A DNA stretch of 64,000 bases from Paenibacillus sp. MZ04-78.2 (GTDB lineage: Bacteria; Bacillota; Bacilli; Paenibacillales; NBRC-103111), in contig NZ_JANAVJ010000001.1 in NCBI RefSeq assembly GCF_024213375.1, positions 1-64,000 on the forward strand. The letters run 5' to 3'. Position 1 is the first letter of the stretch. Every line of letters starts with the position of its first letter. The notes under the pieces are model-generated. The model was not told the DNA's origin. It saw nothing but the letters and a program-made list of their open reading frames with translations, and did no database searches. Both the position numbers and the translations under genes were made by a program. Below are positions 37,362-44,465 of this stretch, piece after piece.

Positions 37362-37580
37362 CTACTGCTGCGGTGCCTTTTGCTCCAAGCCTTGTATGAC
37401 CCGAAGCTCGTCCCTGCGAACTTCTACGTAACCATCCTTGACGAGGCACAATACAATTTTTCGCAGTTGCTCCACCGTGCGCCCGGATAACCACGAGATC
37501 CTTTTGACATCAGGCCTTGCCCAAGCTGTTTTGTATTGATTCCACAGGATTCGAAGCACTTTCTTTTCAACATCTGTCAT
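37362..37580 (-). CDS. Small winged-helix protein, paralog B
   Basis: The ATG at 37580 gives 72 residues, a close relative of the 36540-36779 product (shared KVLRILWN, LSGRxVExLRxIV, GYVEV and ELRVI words). The leader GGGGTGGAATTCGTTG also resembles that of paralog A, showing that the duplication extended upstream of the coding region. It stands between the WYL-like and YolD-like genes and is probably co-transcribed with both from the promoter near 37890. Likely DNA-binding; target unknown. Confidence 0.75.
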   Translation of the reverse strand: MTDVEKKVLRILWNQYKTAWARPDVKRISWLSGRTVEQLRKIVLCLVKDGYVEVRRDELRVIQGLEQKAPQQ

Positions 37581-37654
37581 CAACGAATTCCACCCCGATC
37601 ACGTCTTTCACCGGTCTGCCGGACCAGCTTTCTTTTTTCCTTCAGTGCATCAGC

Positions 37655-37855
37655 TCATGATACTCTCGATGACACGGAAACCCGCTTCACGGCTAAAATA
37701 TTTTCGATCCAAATTACACGCAGTGCTTGCCGTTGATGACAAAATGCTTTAACGGCACCATTCTCAACCGCCAAAACCTCAATTCTCCGCTGCTTGGTCT
37801 TATTGTCGATATCCAAATAAATCACGTCAATGATATGGCCAATGTATCTTTCCAT
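37655..37855 (-). CDS. WYL-like mini-protein
   Basis: The 66 residues read as a shortened WYL-type beta fold: VIYLDIDNKTKQRRIEVLAV, then AFCHQRQALRVIWIENILAV, matching the arginine-rich C-terminal half of WYL domains that sense nucleic-acid ligands. There is no separate DNA-binding domain. GGAGGCGAGCG precedes the ATG. It is first behind a promoter with LexA-like elements and leads the cluster with paralog B and the YolD-like gene. Family assignment is by pattern and is tentative. Confidence 0.6.
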   Translation of the reverse strand: MERYIGHIIDVIYLDIDNKTKQRRIEVLAVENGAVKAFCHQRQALRVIWIENILAVKRVSVSSRVS

Positions 37856-37874
37856 TCACGCTCGCCTCCAAATG

Positions 37875-37919
37875 AGAACATTTGTTTGTATTATATACGA
37901 ACAAGATACGAACACGCAA
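37875..37919 (-). promoter_or_regulatory. SOS-type promoter of the WYL/winged-helix/YolD cluster
   Basis: Minus strand: TTGCGT (37914-37919) and TATAAT (37890-37895), 18 apart. CAAACAAATGTTCT (37875-37888) matches the Bacillus LexA box GAAC-N4-GTTC with one change in the core. Two ACGAACA half-sites at 37898-37904 and 37909-37915 are 11 bases apart. Confidence 0.6.
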
Positions 37920-38050
37920 TAGTCCATTTGGTTTATACTGGATAACACAGCATAATGATGCACATCGGAAAGAAGAAAACGAGGTTACGAAGCAGGAGAC
38001 GAATACCGGATGCCAAGTCATGAAAGCTGTTGTGGATTCTCGCTCAATTG

Positions 38051-38095
38051 AAAAAGGATAGTCCGTCAGAAGTTGGCTCTGACAAGCTATCCTTT
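38051..38095 (-). terminator. Intrinsic terminator after the LPMO gene
   Basis: AAAGGATAG...TCAGA (minus strand) pairs with TCTGA...CTATCCTTT around an eight-base loop, ending in TTTTTC. The sequence between it and the SOS promoter (37920-38050) has only a 13-codon plus-strand frame that I do not support. Confidence 0.8.
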
Positions 38096-38112
38096 CAAGA
38101 AATCTTGTCCGA

Positions 38113-39459
38113 TTACTTCAACAACCACAACGAAGCTGCGTTAGACGGCTCCCAGCCGACCAGCGAGGTGTGGGCCTGACGACACTCGTACGTTTTGCCG
38201 TTGTACGTGACAAGCGTGCCTACCGTATAAGCCGTGTTCGGCGCCCATGCGGCAACCGCCGGACCGGAAGCCGTCTTGGCATTGACAGCATTGCTGTCGG
38301 CCGATACGTTGCCGGCGGCGTCAACCGCGCGAACCGTAAACGTATAGGACGTATCGGGTGTCAGTCCCGTCACGGTATATTCGAGCGTCGTCCCCGAAAC
38401 CGTGGTCACCAAAGTGGTTCCACGATATACCCGGTAGCCCGTCACTCCGACGTTATCCGTCGATGCGCTCCACATCAGATGAACGCTGGAGGAAGTCGGA
38501 GTACCCATCACATGCAAGCCGGTCGGAGCCGTAGGCGCCTCATTGTCTACAGGTACGGAAGGAGTCGTAACCGTGACGGCGTTGCTTGCGCTGGAGACGT
38601 TGCCTGCGGCATCCTCGGCGCGAACCGTAAACGTATAGGACGTATTCGAGGTCAGCCCCGCGACGTTGTAATTCAAAGTCGAGCCGGAGACGGCGGCAAT
38701 CAGCGTCGAGCCGTTATAAATTTTGTAGCCGGACACTCCAACGTTATCGCTCGATGCGTTCCATGCCAGCGATACGCTCGTGGCTGCAACGTTGGAAGCG
38801 CTTAACCCTGTCGGTGCAGTAGGAGGTTGAGTATCCGAAGAATCTCCTCCGAAGTTCACGTCGATGACATTATAGAAGGCATTGGCCGTGTCGGCAACTT
38901 CCCAAACCGCCAGAATGACTTGATATCCTGTCCGGCTAGGAACGTTGCACGTATCGGAATACGTCGAAGGAGGCTTCTTTCCGCCGTAATTTACCGAGCA
39001 GAACGGCGTGAGATCGAACGAAGCCCGGCTGAGCGGGGCGTTCTGATCCCAGTTTTGCTTCGTCATGTAATACTTCCAGCTGGATGTCACATGAGCGGCG
39101 GTCAACGTCCATGTAAACGTTTTCATTCCTGCCGTCATCGGTACCTTGCTCCAACGTGTAGCGGATTGTTGATCAAGCTCCGGATATTTTCCGTTTGCGC
39201 TGGCGATTTTGCCGTCGGCAGGCCCGGCCTGCGGAAACCCTTTCAGTGCTTCCAGGTTGTTCCTGTTATAACCAGCATCTTCGCAGTTCTTATTTTGCTT
39301 CAGAAAGCACAAATAGGCGCGGCTGCTCGGCGAATCGACCCAACCATGGGCAAAAGCCCGGTCCGAGAACAGCAGCATGACTACGGCCATTAGCAGCATC
39401 ATGCTGCTGGCAACAAGCAGTTTGAATAGAGAATGGTGGGGTAAACGAAGCTGTATCAT
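38113..39459 (-). CDS. Chitin-active lytic polysaccharide monooxygenase (AA10) with two FN3 domains and CBM5/12
   Basis: The enzyme oxidatively cleaves crystalline chitin. A signal peptide (1-37, ending AFA) exposes His38 as the N-terminal copper ligand of the histidine brace (HGWVDSPSSR); the second ligand is His123 in LTAAHVTSS. Two fibronectin type III linkers (about 214-300 and 308-398, each starting PPTAPTGL or APTAPTGL) precede a CBM5/12 chitin-binding domain (AWAPNTAYTVGTLVTYNG to the end). No ribosome site lies close to ATG 39459; a ~150-base leader with a short frame precedes it. It complements the GH20/nagA chitobiose and GlcNAc genes at 6.8-11 kb. Confidence 0.93.
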   Translation of the reverse strand: MIQLRLPHHSLFKLLVASSMMLLMAVVMLLFSDRAFAHGWVDSPSSRAYLCFLKQNKNCEDAGYNRNNLEALKGFPQAGPADGKIASANGKYPELDQQSATRWSKVPMTAGMKTFTWTLTAAHVTSSWKYYMTKQNWDQNAPLSRASFDLTPFCSVNYGGKKPPSTYSDTCNVPSRTGYQVILAVWEVADTANAFYNVIDVNFGGDSSDTQPPTAPTGLSASNVAATSVSLAWNASSDNVGVSGYKIYNGSTLIAAVSGSTLNYNVAGLTSNTSYTFTVRAEDAAGNVSSASNAVTVTTPSVPVDNEAPTAPTGLHVMGTPTSSSVHLMWSASTDNVGVTGYRVYRGTTLVTTVSGTTLEYTVTGLTPDTSYTFTVRAVDAAGNVSADSNAVNAKTASGPAVAAWAPNTAYTVGTLVTYNGKTYECRQAHTSLVGWEPSNAASLWLLK

Positions 39460-39505
39460 ATATTTTTGGGGGCGGTAAGGATACTAAGGACACTACGATT
39501 ATTTA

Positions 39506-39650
39506 TTACCCTCGCAATCGTTCACAATTGTCAGTTCGATCAAACCTCCTTAAAATAGAGCTGTGAACCCGTGTGTGGAAAAGTTCTTGCAAGTATTGCA
39601 TATCCTCCTTTCTATCCTTTGTTTTATATAAACTCGTAAAGAGTCTATAT
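39506..39650 (-). promoter_or_regulatory. Leader of the LPMO gene: inverted repeat and short frame
   Basis: An inverted repeat ATATAAACTC-GTAAA-GAGTCTATAT (39626-39650, one mismatch) overlaps a TATATAAA -10-like element. Downstream, a 31-codon frame (39506-39601) begins behind AAAGGAGG, although only two bases separate the site from its ATG. A second AAGGAGG lies at about 39545. Could be an attenuating leader peptide; inference. Confidence 0.4.
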
Positions 39651-39676
39651 ATGCCAATAGTCCGCGAATATCATCA

Positions 39677-39913
39677 ATGAGCGATCTGGATGTCGTTAGA
39701 ATTGAAAAAATCAAATAGAGGAACGGACACTTCACGCATGTTTCCCGTGTCCGGCAGCTGTCGAAATCCATGGTGTGATGCGGGGAACTCAATGTAAGCG
39801 ATTTCGTTAAACTGGTCGTATAGGTGACGGATCGCAACAGAACTATGTAATCCACTATAGTGCTTGGAATTATATGAATAGTAAATATATTGCAATAATA
39901 ATATATTACTCAA
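39677..39913 (-). pseudogene. Remnant of an alpha/beta hydrolase (C-terminal fragment)
   Basis: The last ~55 residues (SSVAIRHLYDQFNEIAYIEF, then PASHHGFRQLPD and VPLFDFFN) resemble the C-terminus of prolyl-oligopeptidase or dienelactone-type hydrolases, with HHGF around the catalytic histidine. The nucleophile and fold core are absent and the upstream part is low-complexity, so it looks like a fragment left by deletion. Similarity is by eye. Confidence 0.4.
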
Positions 39914-40052
39914 AAAATTACAATATAGCTATAAAACAAAGCGCGCAATCGAGCTTTCTTTCCGTAAAGGCAGCTCTCTTGCGCAGTTGCAATCAAGGAC
40001 GGAGCTTGGTAGATTTAGTTTAAGCCAAATACGCAGCCGGGAGCGAATGACG

Positions 40053-40262
40053 ATGAGTTTTACTTTAGACAGAATCGAGAATAAAATTGAATTTTTCGAA
40101 GCCTACGATTTGAAAACGCTCGAAGCGAAAATCGACGCGAAAATCGAGAATAACAAAGCGCTGCTGCTGGATGTTTTTTCGATCTGCCATCAAGTGGTGT
40201 TCGACCCGAATGCCGGGAAAATGCTGTACAGCGCCGTCGTTCATTTTAAAGTCAAAAACTAA
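40053..40262 (+). CDS. DUF2536 (YrzA-like) protein
   Basis: The 69-residue product (MSFTLDRIENKIEFFEA...) matches the short YrzA/DUF2536 proteins of Bacilli: an N-terminal FFEAYDLKTLEAKI helix and a C-terminal strand pair ending YSAVVHFKVKN. The start at 40053 has GGGAG nine bases upstream; ATG 40047 is the alternative. Function unknown. It stands alone, flanked by AT-rich noncoding DNA. Confidence 0.8.
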   Translation: MSFTLDRIENKIEFFEAYDLKTLEAKIDAKIENNKALLLDVFSICHQVVFDPNAGKMLYSAVVHFKVKN

Positions 40263-40295
40263 CGAATTCCGTCAAGACAAAAGCTTCATACCTAC

Positions 40296-40327
40296 AAAAA
40301 AGCCATCGGCCCACCCGGCCGATGGCT
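40296..40327 (-). terminator. Intrinsic terminator after the 38-residue membrane peptide gene
   Basis: AGCCATCGGCC (40301-40311) and its exact complement (40317-40327) enclose five bases; the minus strand continues CTTTTTTG. It may also stop the DUF2536 transcript coming from the left. Confidence 0.85.
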
Positions 40328-40332
40328 ATGAT

Positions 40333-40449
40333 TTAAATAAACAACGCGATGGCGCCCACGACCAGTCTGTACCAGCCGATCATCGACAGCCACAGCGGGA
40401 CGCTCAACAGCGCCCCGAACATGATTCCTACCGAAAATCTTCCTTCCAT
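40333..40449 (-). CDS. Single-pass membrane peptide (38 aa)
   Basis: This short gene begins at ATG 40449 behind GGAGGTG and encodes MEGRFSVGIMFGALLSVPLW..., a 38-residue peptide with a hydrophobic stretch from about 6 to 24, a short WYR interruption and a second hydrophobic end (VVGAIALFI). The good ribosome site and a strong terminator six bases past the stop support expression. It could lie across or hairpin into the membrane. I know no family for it. Confidence 0.65.
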   Translation of the reverse strand: MEGRFSVGIMFGALLSVPLWLSMIGWYRLVVGAIALFI

Positions 40450-40631
40450 ACACCGCACCTCCATCATTGTCCCCTTGCGCCCAAGAGCTTCTGTGATGAT
40501 AAGGCAAGCATAGCAAAGTTATGTTTGGAATCTATTAGGTCCTTGTTAGATTTTAATGAGCTTTTTGAACTAGGACGAACTAAAAATTATAACTTTTTAC
40601 CCACTTTTATCCGTAAGAAAATCCCGCTTGC

Positions 40632-40661
40632 AAAAAAAGACCCGTGCGCAGCACACGGGTC
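40632..40661 (-). terminator. Intrinsic terminator after the VOC gene
   Basis: AGACCCGTG (40638-40646) and CACGGGTCT (40653-40661) form the stem; the minus strand ends in TTTTTTTG. Confidence 0.85.
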
Positions 40662-40678
40662 TTGCTTCTTGCGTTACT

Positions 40679-41065
40679 TTATTTTTCGTACAGCTCCAAG
40701 GGCAGCCGGTCCGGATCGAAAAAGAACGTAAATCGTTTTCCCGTAGTCTCATCGACACGAATCGGCTCTACGGCGATCTCTTCCGCTTCCAAAGCCTTGA
40801 CAGCCGCTTCGATGTCGTCAACCTCGAAGGCCAGATGCCTCAACCCGCTTGCTTCCGGATAGCTTGGCCGCTGGGGCGCATCCGGGAACGAGAACAGCTC
40901 GATCTGGCTGTCGCCGATCCGCAGATCGAGCTTATACGACCGGCGCTCCGCCCGGTACGTTTCCCGGATGACCATCAGTCCGAGCACGCGGACGTAAAAA
41001 TGCTTCGACTTCTCATAGTCCGAGCAAATGATAGCGGCATGGTGAATGCTGTTCAGTTTTAACAT
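40679..41065 (-). CDS. VOC-family (glyoxalase-like) protein
   Basis: A single vicinal-oxygen-chelate domain: LNSIHHAAIICSDYEKSKHFY at the N-terminus supplies the first metal His, LRHLAFEVDDIEAAV the second, and FFFDPDRLPLELYE the terminal Glu. It is close to the GloA2/YaeR group, whose substrates are unknown. ATG 41065 starts at the family position (128 residues); AAAGGAGG lies 14 bases away, and a GTG four codons upstream is closer to it. It follows the DUF350 gene by about 47 bases. Confidence 0.88.
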   Translation of the reverse strand: MLKLNSIHHAAIICSDYEKSKHFYVRVLGLMVIRETYRAERRSYKLDLRIGDSQIELFSFPDAPQRPSYPEASGLRHLAFEVDDIEAAVKALEAEEIAVEPIRVDETTGKRFTFFFDPDRLPLELYEK

Positions 41066-41111
41066 GACGTTGAGCACAACCTCCTTTGGAGCCAAATTTT
41101 AGGTCGTCCGA

Positions 41112-41546
41112 TCAATAGCTGATTAACGAAGCCAGCAGAAGACCCGACGCCAGACTCAAGCAAAACGAGAAAATACCGACGGACACGTTGCCCTTCGGAA
41201 TTTCGGCCAGTACTTTAAAAGGGGTCAGCAATTCGAACAAGTAGAACACGATAATCTGGAACGCGATACCGATGAGTCCCCAGATGATTAAATCGACGAG
41301 ACCGACCGAATGATATACCGCGGACGCCAGCACGAGCACTTGGCCGATAATTTTGCCCCCAAGATCGTAAGCCGCTGCTTTGGCGGCCGCCGCTTTACCG
41401 GGATCGGATAAATCGCCGCCCTCCCGGATGAGCGCAAACTCATTGTACGGCGTCGTCAGGGTAAAAAATAAGATGCCGAGCCCTACAAGAGGGACGGTTA
41501 CGCCCAAATACATCAAAAAGTTAACGATATTCCCAAACTGATCCAA
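41112..41546 (-). CDS. DUF350 membrane protein (YjfL-like)
   Basis: The 144-residue protein has four hydrophobic helices arranged as two DUF350 repeats, with the polar segment DPGKAAAAKAAAYDLGGKI between them. DUF350 proteins accompany glutathionylspermidine-synthase-like ATP-grasp enzymes, as YjfL does in E. coli; an ion-channel-like role has been proposed but not proven. The TTG start follows GGGGGGAG. The amber-interrupted ATP-grasp gene ends 51 bases upstream. Confidence 0.88.
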   Translation of the reverse strand: MDQFGNIVNFLMYLGVTVPLVGLGILFFTLTTPYNEFALIREGGDLSDPGKAAAAKAAAYDLGGKIIGQVLVLASAVYHSVGLVDLIIWGLIGIAFQIIVFYLFELLTPFKVLAEIPKGNVSVGIFSFCLSLASGLLLASLISY

Positions 41547-41597
41547 CGAACTCCCCCCAATAAACGTTGTAATGTAAGGCCGTTCTTATCTGCGGGC

Positions 41598-42884
41598 CTA
41601 GCCTATGACCGACGAAGGCAAATAATAGGACAAATTGTTCGTAATGCTCCCGCCGACACGGGCAATGACAGCAGAGCTTCGGCCGTCGATCAGAAAGCAG
41701 CCCCAGAGCAGCCGGCCATCGTATGGACCGTTTAACGTTTCCACCCGGATGCGGGGCAGCTCGGCGTATTGCTGGTAGATCATCGGCTGATCCCCGTATT
41801 CGTCTTCCCCGCTCGCTTCCGCAATATCCCCGCTTCCCGCATAGATCGTGACCCCGCTACCTTCGCGTCCCAGAATCGGCTTCGCCACATAAGGCGTGCC
41901 TTCGGGGAAGCACGGCTCCATAAACGTCGGCAGCATGTAGGCTTCGATCGTCTCATGCTCCTCTTCCGTGTAAAATTCTCCCGCTAGATGCAAATTCCAG
42001 ATCAGCGCTTGCAGCGCCTTCGTCTGAGCGGCAAACCCCTAGGGCGGATTCATGATCGCCAGCTTGCGTTCCGCGATTAGTTCCAGCACATGCTCGCCGG
42101 TCGGATAGCCGTCCGTATCCCGGTCTTCAGCCAGCTTCTCGATCGCATGCAGCCGGTACAACACATCGATCGGATACCTCGCCGCTTCTTCGTCACCAGC
42201 ATTAGAAGACTGAGCCCATATCCGGTCTCCCTCCACGCGGAGGTCGGACAGCGCTGCAAATTCCGCGCCGGCAATCCCGGATTGCTTCAGGAGATAGCGA
42301 GTCGTTCCGGCATCCTCCTCATGCCAATCCAGCGAGCTGAAGACGACATGCTCGGACGCATAGCCTGCTTCGCGGTATAGGTCAAGCATCCGTTTGAACG
42401 CCTGGCGGAAAGCCCCGCTGCAGCCTTCGTTCGGGTCCTCTTCGCCATAGGCGGCGCACACCCGGCCGTTTGCATGAAAGGCTTCGACGATCCCCGTCGG
42501 CGTATCGCTGTTAAACTCAAGCATCTTGAGCCCTTGCGGCGTCAAAACAAAATCGAACCGTCCGATCAGCGTCGGGATGTCTTCATCAAACCGGAGACGG
42601 ATGACACCGAACGACGCGGGAGGCAGTCCCAATTCAGCCAAAAGCGCCGGCTCGCCCTGCTGGACGATCCGGACGGTCTTGGCATAGATGCGCCCTAACG
42701 CTTCGGCGGCTCTGCGCATTTCTTCCAGCTGCGCACGCTCCAACCGGTGCAAGCCGGCGAGCGCATATTCCTGGCCGTATAAGCAGTCCCATGTAAATAC
42801 ACCCTCTTGCCGCAGCGGCCCATAGATCGCTTCCCGGCGTTCCGCATAAGAAGCGTCCGACCGCAGCGTCTTTGCCATGCTCAT
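41598..42884 (-). pseudogene. Glutathionylspermidine synthase-like ATP-grasp gene interrupted by an in-frame TAG
   Basis: From ATG 42884 (GAGAGGAGG eight bases upstream) the frame runs 281 codons, hits TAG at 42039-42041, then continues in the same frame to 41598, a total of 428 codons besides the stop. Both halves are needed: the first carries the N-terminal part and LEFNSDTPTGIVEAF, the second resumes GFAAQTKALQALIW and contains the ATP-grasp KPILGREGSGVTIY. The break falls right after NPP, where homologs read on. A single CAG-to-TAG change would explain it. Either a recent nonsense mutation, a sequencing error or a suppressed stop; no frame change is involved. Confidence 0.85.
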
Positions 42885-42948
42885 GTCAGCACGCCTCCTC
42901 TCTGATCGTTGCTTTTTATCGCGTCGCGCCACCGTGGCAGCTCTGGCG

Positions 42949-43221
42949 TTAGGAGCTTGAACTGCCGCTGCCGCCGATGCCTCCCTTGCTAATCCCGGAA
43001 GAGCTGTCCGAAGACGCTTTAGTAGAGCTACCGCTCGAGCCCCCACCGCCGTAATAATGTCCTCCGGACGAACCGCCGCTGCCGTTGTCGCAGTAACCGT
43101 CCCCGTTTCGATCGGCGCAGTTTTGGGAATTGGAGCAGCCCGCCGTGCCGCCGAGCACCAGTGTCGACGCCACGAACAGCGCTACCAGTTTGCGTGTCCT
43201 GCTGCTTTTTTGCTGTTCCAT
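42949..43221 (-). CDS. Small Gly/Ser-rich lipoprotein
   Basis: A 90-residue protein with a signal peptide ending LGGTAGC (lipid on Cys29), then CADRNGDGYCD, a short Asp-rich loop like a calcium site between two cysteines, and a Gly/Ser/Tyr-rich tail (GGHYYGGGGSSG). AGGAGTGACG precedes the ATG. In E. coli the DUF1190 protein YjfM, also small and Gly-rich at its end, accompanies the YjfC ATP-grasp enzyme and YjfL; this gene stands in the same place. Homology is not shown. Confidence 0.75.
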   Translation of the reverse strand: MEQQKSSRTRKLVALFVASTLVLGGTAGCSNSQNCADRNGDGYCDNGSGGSSGGHYYGGGGSSGSSTKASSDSSSGISKGGIGGSGSSSS

Positions 43222-43258
43222 TCTTCGTCACTCCTGTCTATCCCGGTTTGATTTGCGG

Positions 43259-43705
43259 CTATACCGGCATGGCATAGTATACATACGTCTCCCGGTCTTC
43301 GTCGATTTCGGCGCAAGTGCGCTGCCATTCCCGGCCCTCCGCATACAAATAACTCGCCTGAAGGTTCAGCATCGCCTCCAGCGTATCGGGAAATGTAAAC
43401 GTATGCACCAACCGGTAATCCGCCGTCCATTCGCGGTATTCCCTTAGCTCCATGCGAACGCCGCGGGGACCTTCCGGCTTCCCCCATAACATCGTCCGCT
43501 CGTCAAGCACTTCCTGCACATAAACGACATAGCATTCCGGCTCCACAGCGCACGAGGTTTTCTCATACACCTTGCCGTCCTTAATAAAATAGTCGCAAGC
43601 AAAACGCAAAGCGACCTCGTCCCGGCCGATCCGGTCATAATAATACAGCAGCGGAAACGTCTCGCTGCCCTCGGCATACAAACGGTATTCCAATCGTGTC
43701 ATCAT
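43259..43705 (-). CDS. Hypothetical protein of the ATP-grasp/DUF350 cluster
   Basis: ATG 43705 with GGGAG nine bases upstream gives 148 residues. The sequence is rich in Tyr, Arg and Glu (LEYRLYAEG, CYVVYVQEV, REYREWTADYR), predicted mostly beta, without membrane segments. I recognise no family. The ending is 37 bases before the lipoprotein gene, so it probably opens the four-gene unit 43705-41112. Confidence 0.65.
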   Translation of the reverse strand: MMTRLEYRLYAEGSETFPLLYYYDRIGRDEVALRFACDYFIKDGKVYEKTSCAVEPECYVVYVQEVLDERTMLWGKPEGPRGVRMELREYREWTADYRLVHTFTFPDTLEAMLNLQASYLYAEGREWQRTCAEIDEDRETYVYYAMPV

Positions 43706-43850
43706 GCTTCGGCACTCCCTTTCTCCCTCTCGGAAACGGGTCATTCTCACGGAGATCCTCTAAACATATACGCACCACGGCGAAAAGGTTTCGCAGTCCG
43801 CCATGGCGGTTTGCTCCCCGGTCCGGAAACTGCATCCAAAGTCGATTATA

Positions 43851-44169
43851 GGTTTCTGACGCGGTACGTCAAGCAAAAGTTGCCCCGGATTCGCGAAGCG
43901 ACAAAAAAATACCGCTCCCAGACGCCTTCCCTCTCTTGGAAAAGCTCAATGAAATTGGCTGGAAGGCAGAGAAAGCGACCATTTTGAATTGGAGGGATAC
44001 AGAGGGCCGCCCTACCGATGGACAAGCAGCAGCCGGAGAAATCGGAATCGTTATCCACGAAGCCACGGAGTATAATACAGAATCTCTTGCAAAGTTCGCC
44101 TTTTCGATGCTATACCGAGCAGCACTTTTTTCTAAAGAAAACAATGTACCGATTTTGTTAGATTACTAA
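43851..44169 (+). other. Open frame without a clear start, possible gene remnant
   Basis: A frame of about 105 codons stays open from a TAG near 43850 to the stop at 44167-44169. Its end (EIGIVIHEATEYNTESLAKF, NNVPILLDY) reads like a folded protein, but no ATG/GTG with a ribosome site precedes it; the only start is a TTG at 43936. A plus-strand terminator follows 32 bases later. It may be the 3' part of a lost gene. No family recognised. The remaining noncoding DNA at 43706-43850 shows nothing else. Confidence 0.35.
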
Positions 44170-44200
44170 AAACCCCGGGCCAAGTTGGTCCGAAGCACAA

Positions 44201-44247
44201 AAGCAGTACGTTGGCCTGAACATCGGCAAGCGTACTGCTTATTTTTT
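44201..44247 (+). terminator. Plus-strand intrinsic terminator
   Basis: AAGCAGTACG (44201-44210) and CGTACTGCTT (44231-44240) with an inner TTGGCC/GGCAA pairing, followed by ATTTTTTACC. It ends whatever transcript reads the open frame at 43851-44169. The 200 bases from here to the next start are AT-rich without features I can support. Confidence 0.8.
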
Positions 44248-44465
44248 ACCCGGCTGCTGCGTCTTTTTCAACTCCAGTTTGCTCAAGATGCAGGTAGGTT
44301 CGTCCATAATCCATTTGGCATGGTTTCTTCCATCCGTTACGTTTTTTTGTCGATTTTTTGTCGAATCATGAAGGAAAATCGCACTTTATATTGAAATTCT
44401 TTCTAAAGAAGGTTCCCACATCATGGAAGCCCCTTAACTAAATCGGAATGGGAGTAATGACAAGT

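Noticed and set aside
38012-38053. 13-codon plus-strand frame MPSHESCCGFSLN behind AGGAG, divergent from the SOS cluster
   Set aside because: Too short to judge, no clear promoter and no terminator on that strand.
39550-39855. 101-codon minus-strand frame upstream of the LPMO gene
   Set aside because: Composition is random-looking and it overlaps the frame with hydrolase-like words and the leader hairpin.
40292-40516. 74-codon minus-strand frame
   Set aside because: It overlaps the better supported 38-codon membrane peptide gene in another frame and runs through its terminator.
41598-42041. Reading the ATP-grasp break as a frameshift or as two genes
   Set aside because: The frame is the same on both sides of the TAG and the downstream part has no ribosome site, so one interrupted gene is the better reading.
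43846-44144. Minus-strand frames of 70 and 91 codons
   Set aside because: No ribosome site; they are antisense to the open frame that ends at the plus-strand terminator.
44185-44394. 69-codon plus-strand frame
   Set aside because: It starts inside the terminator region and has no ribosome site or recognisable content.
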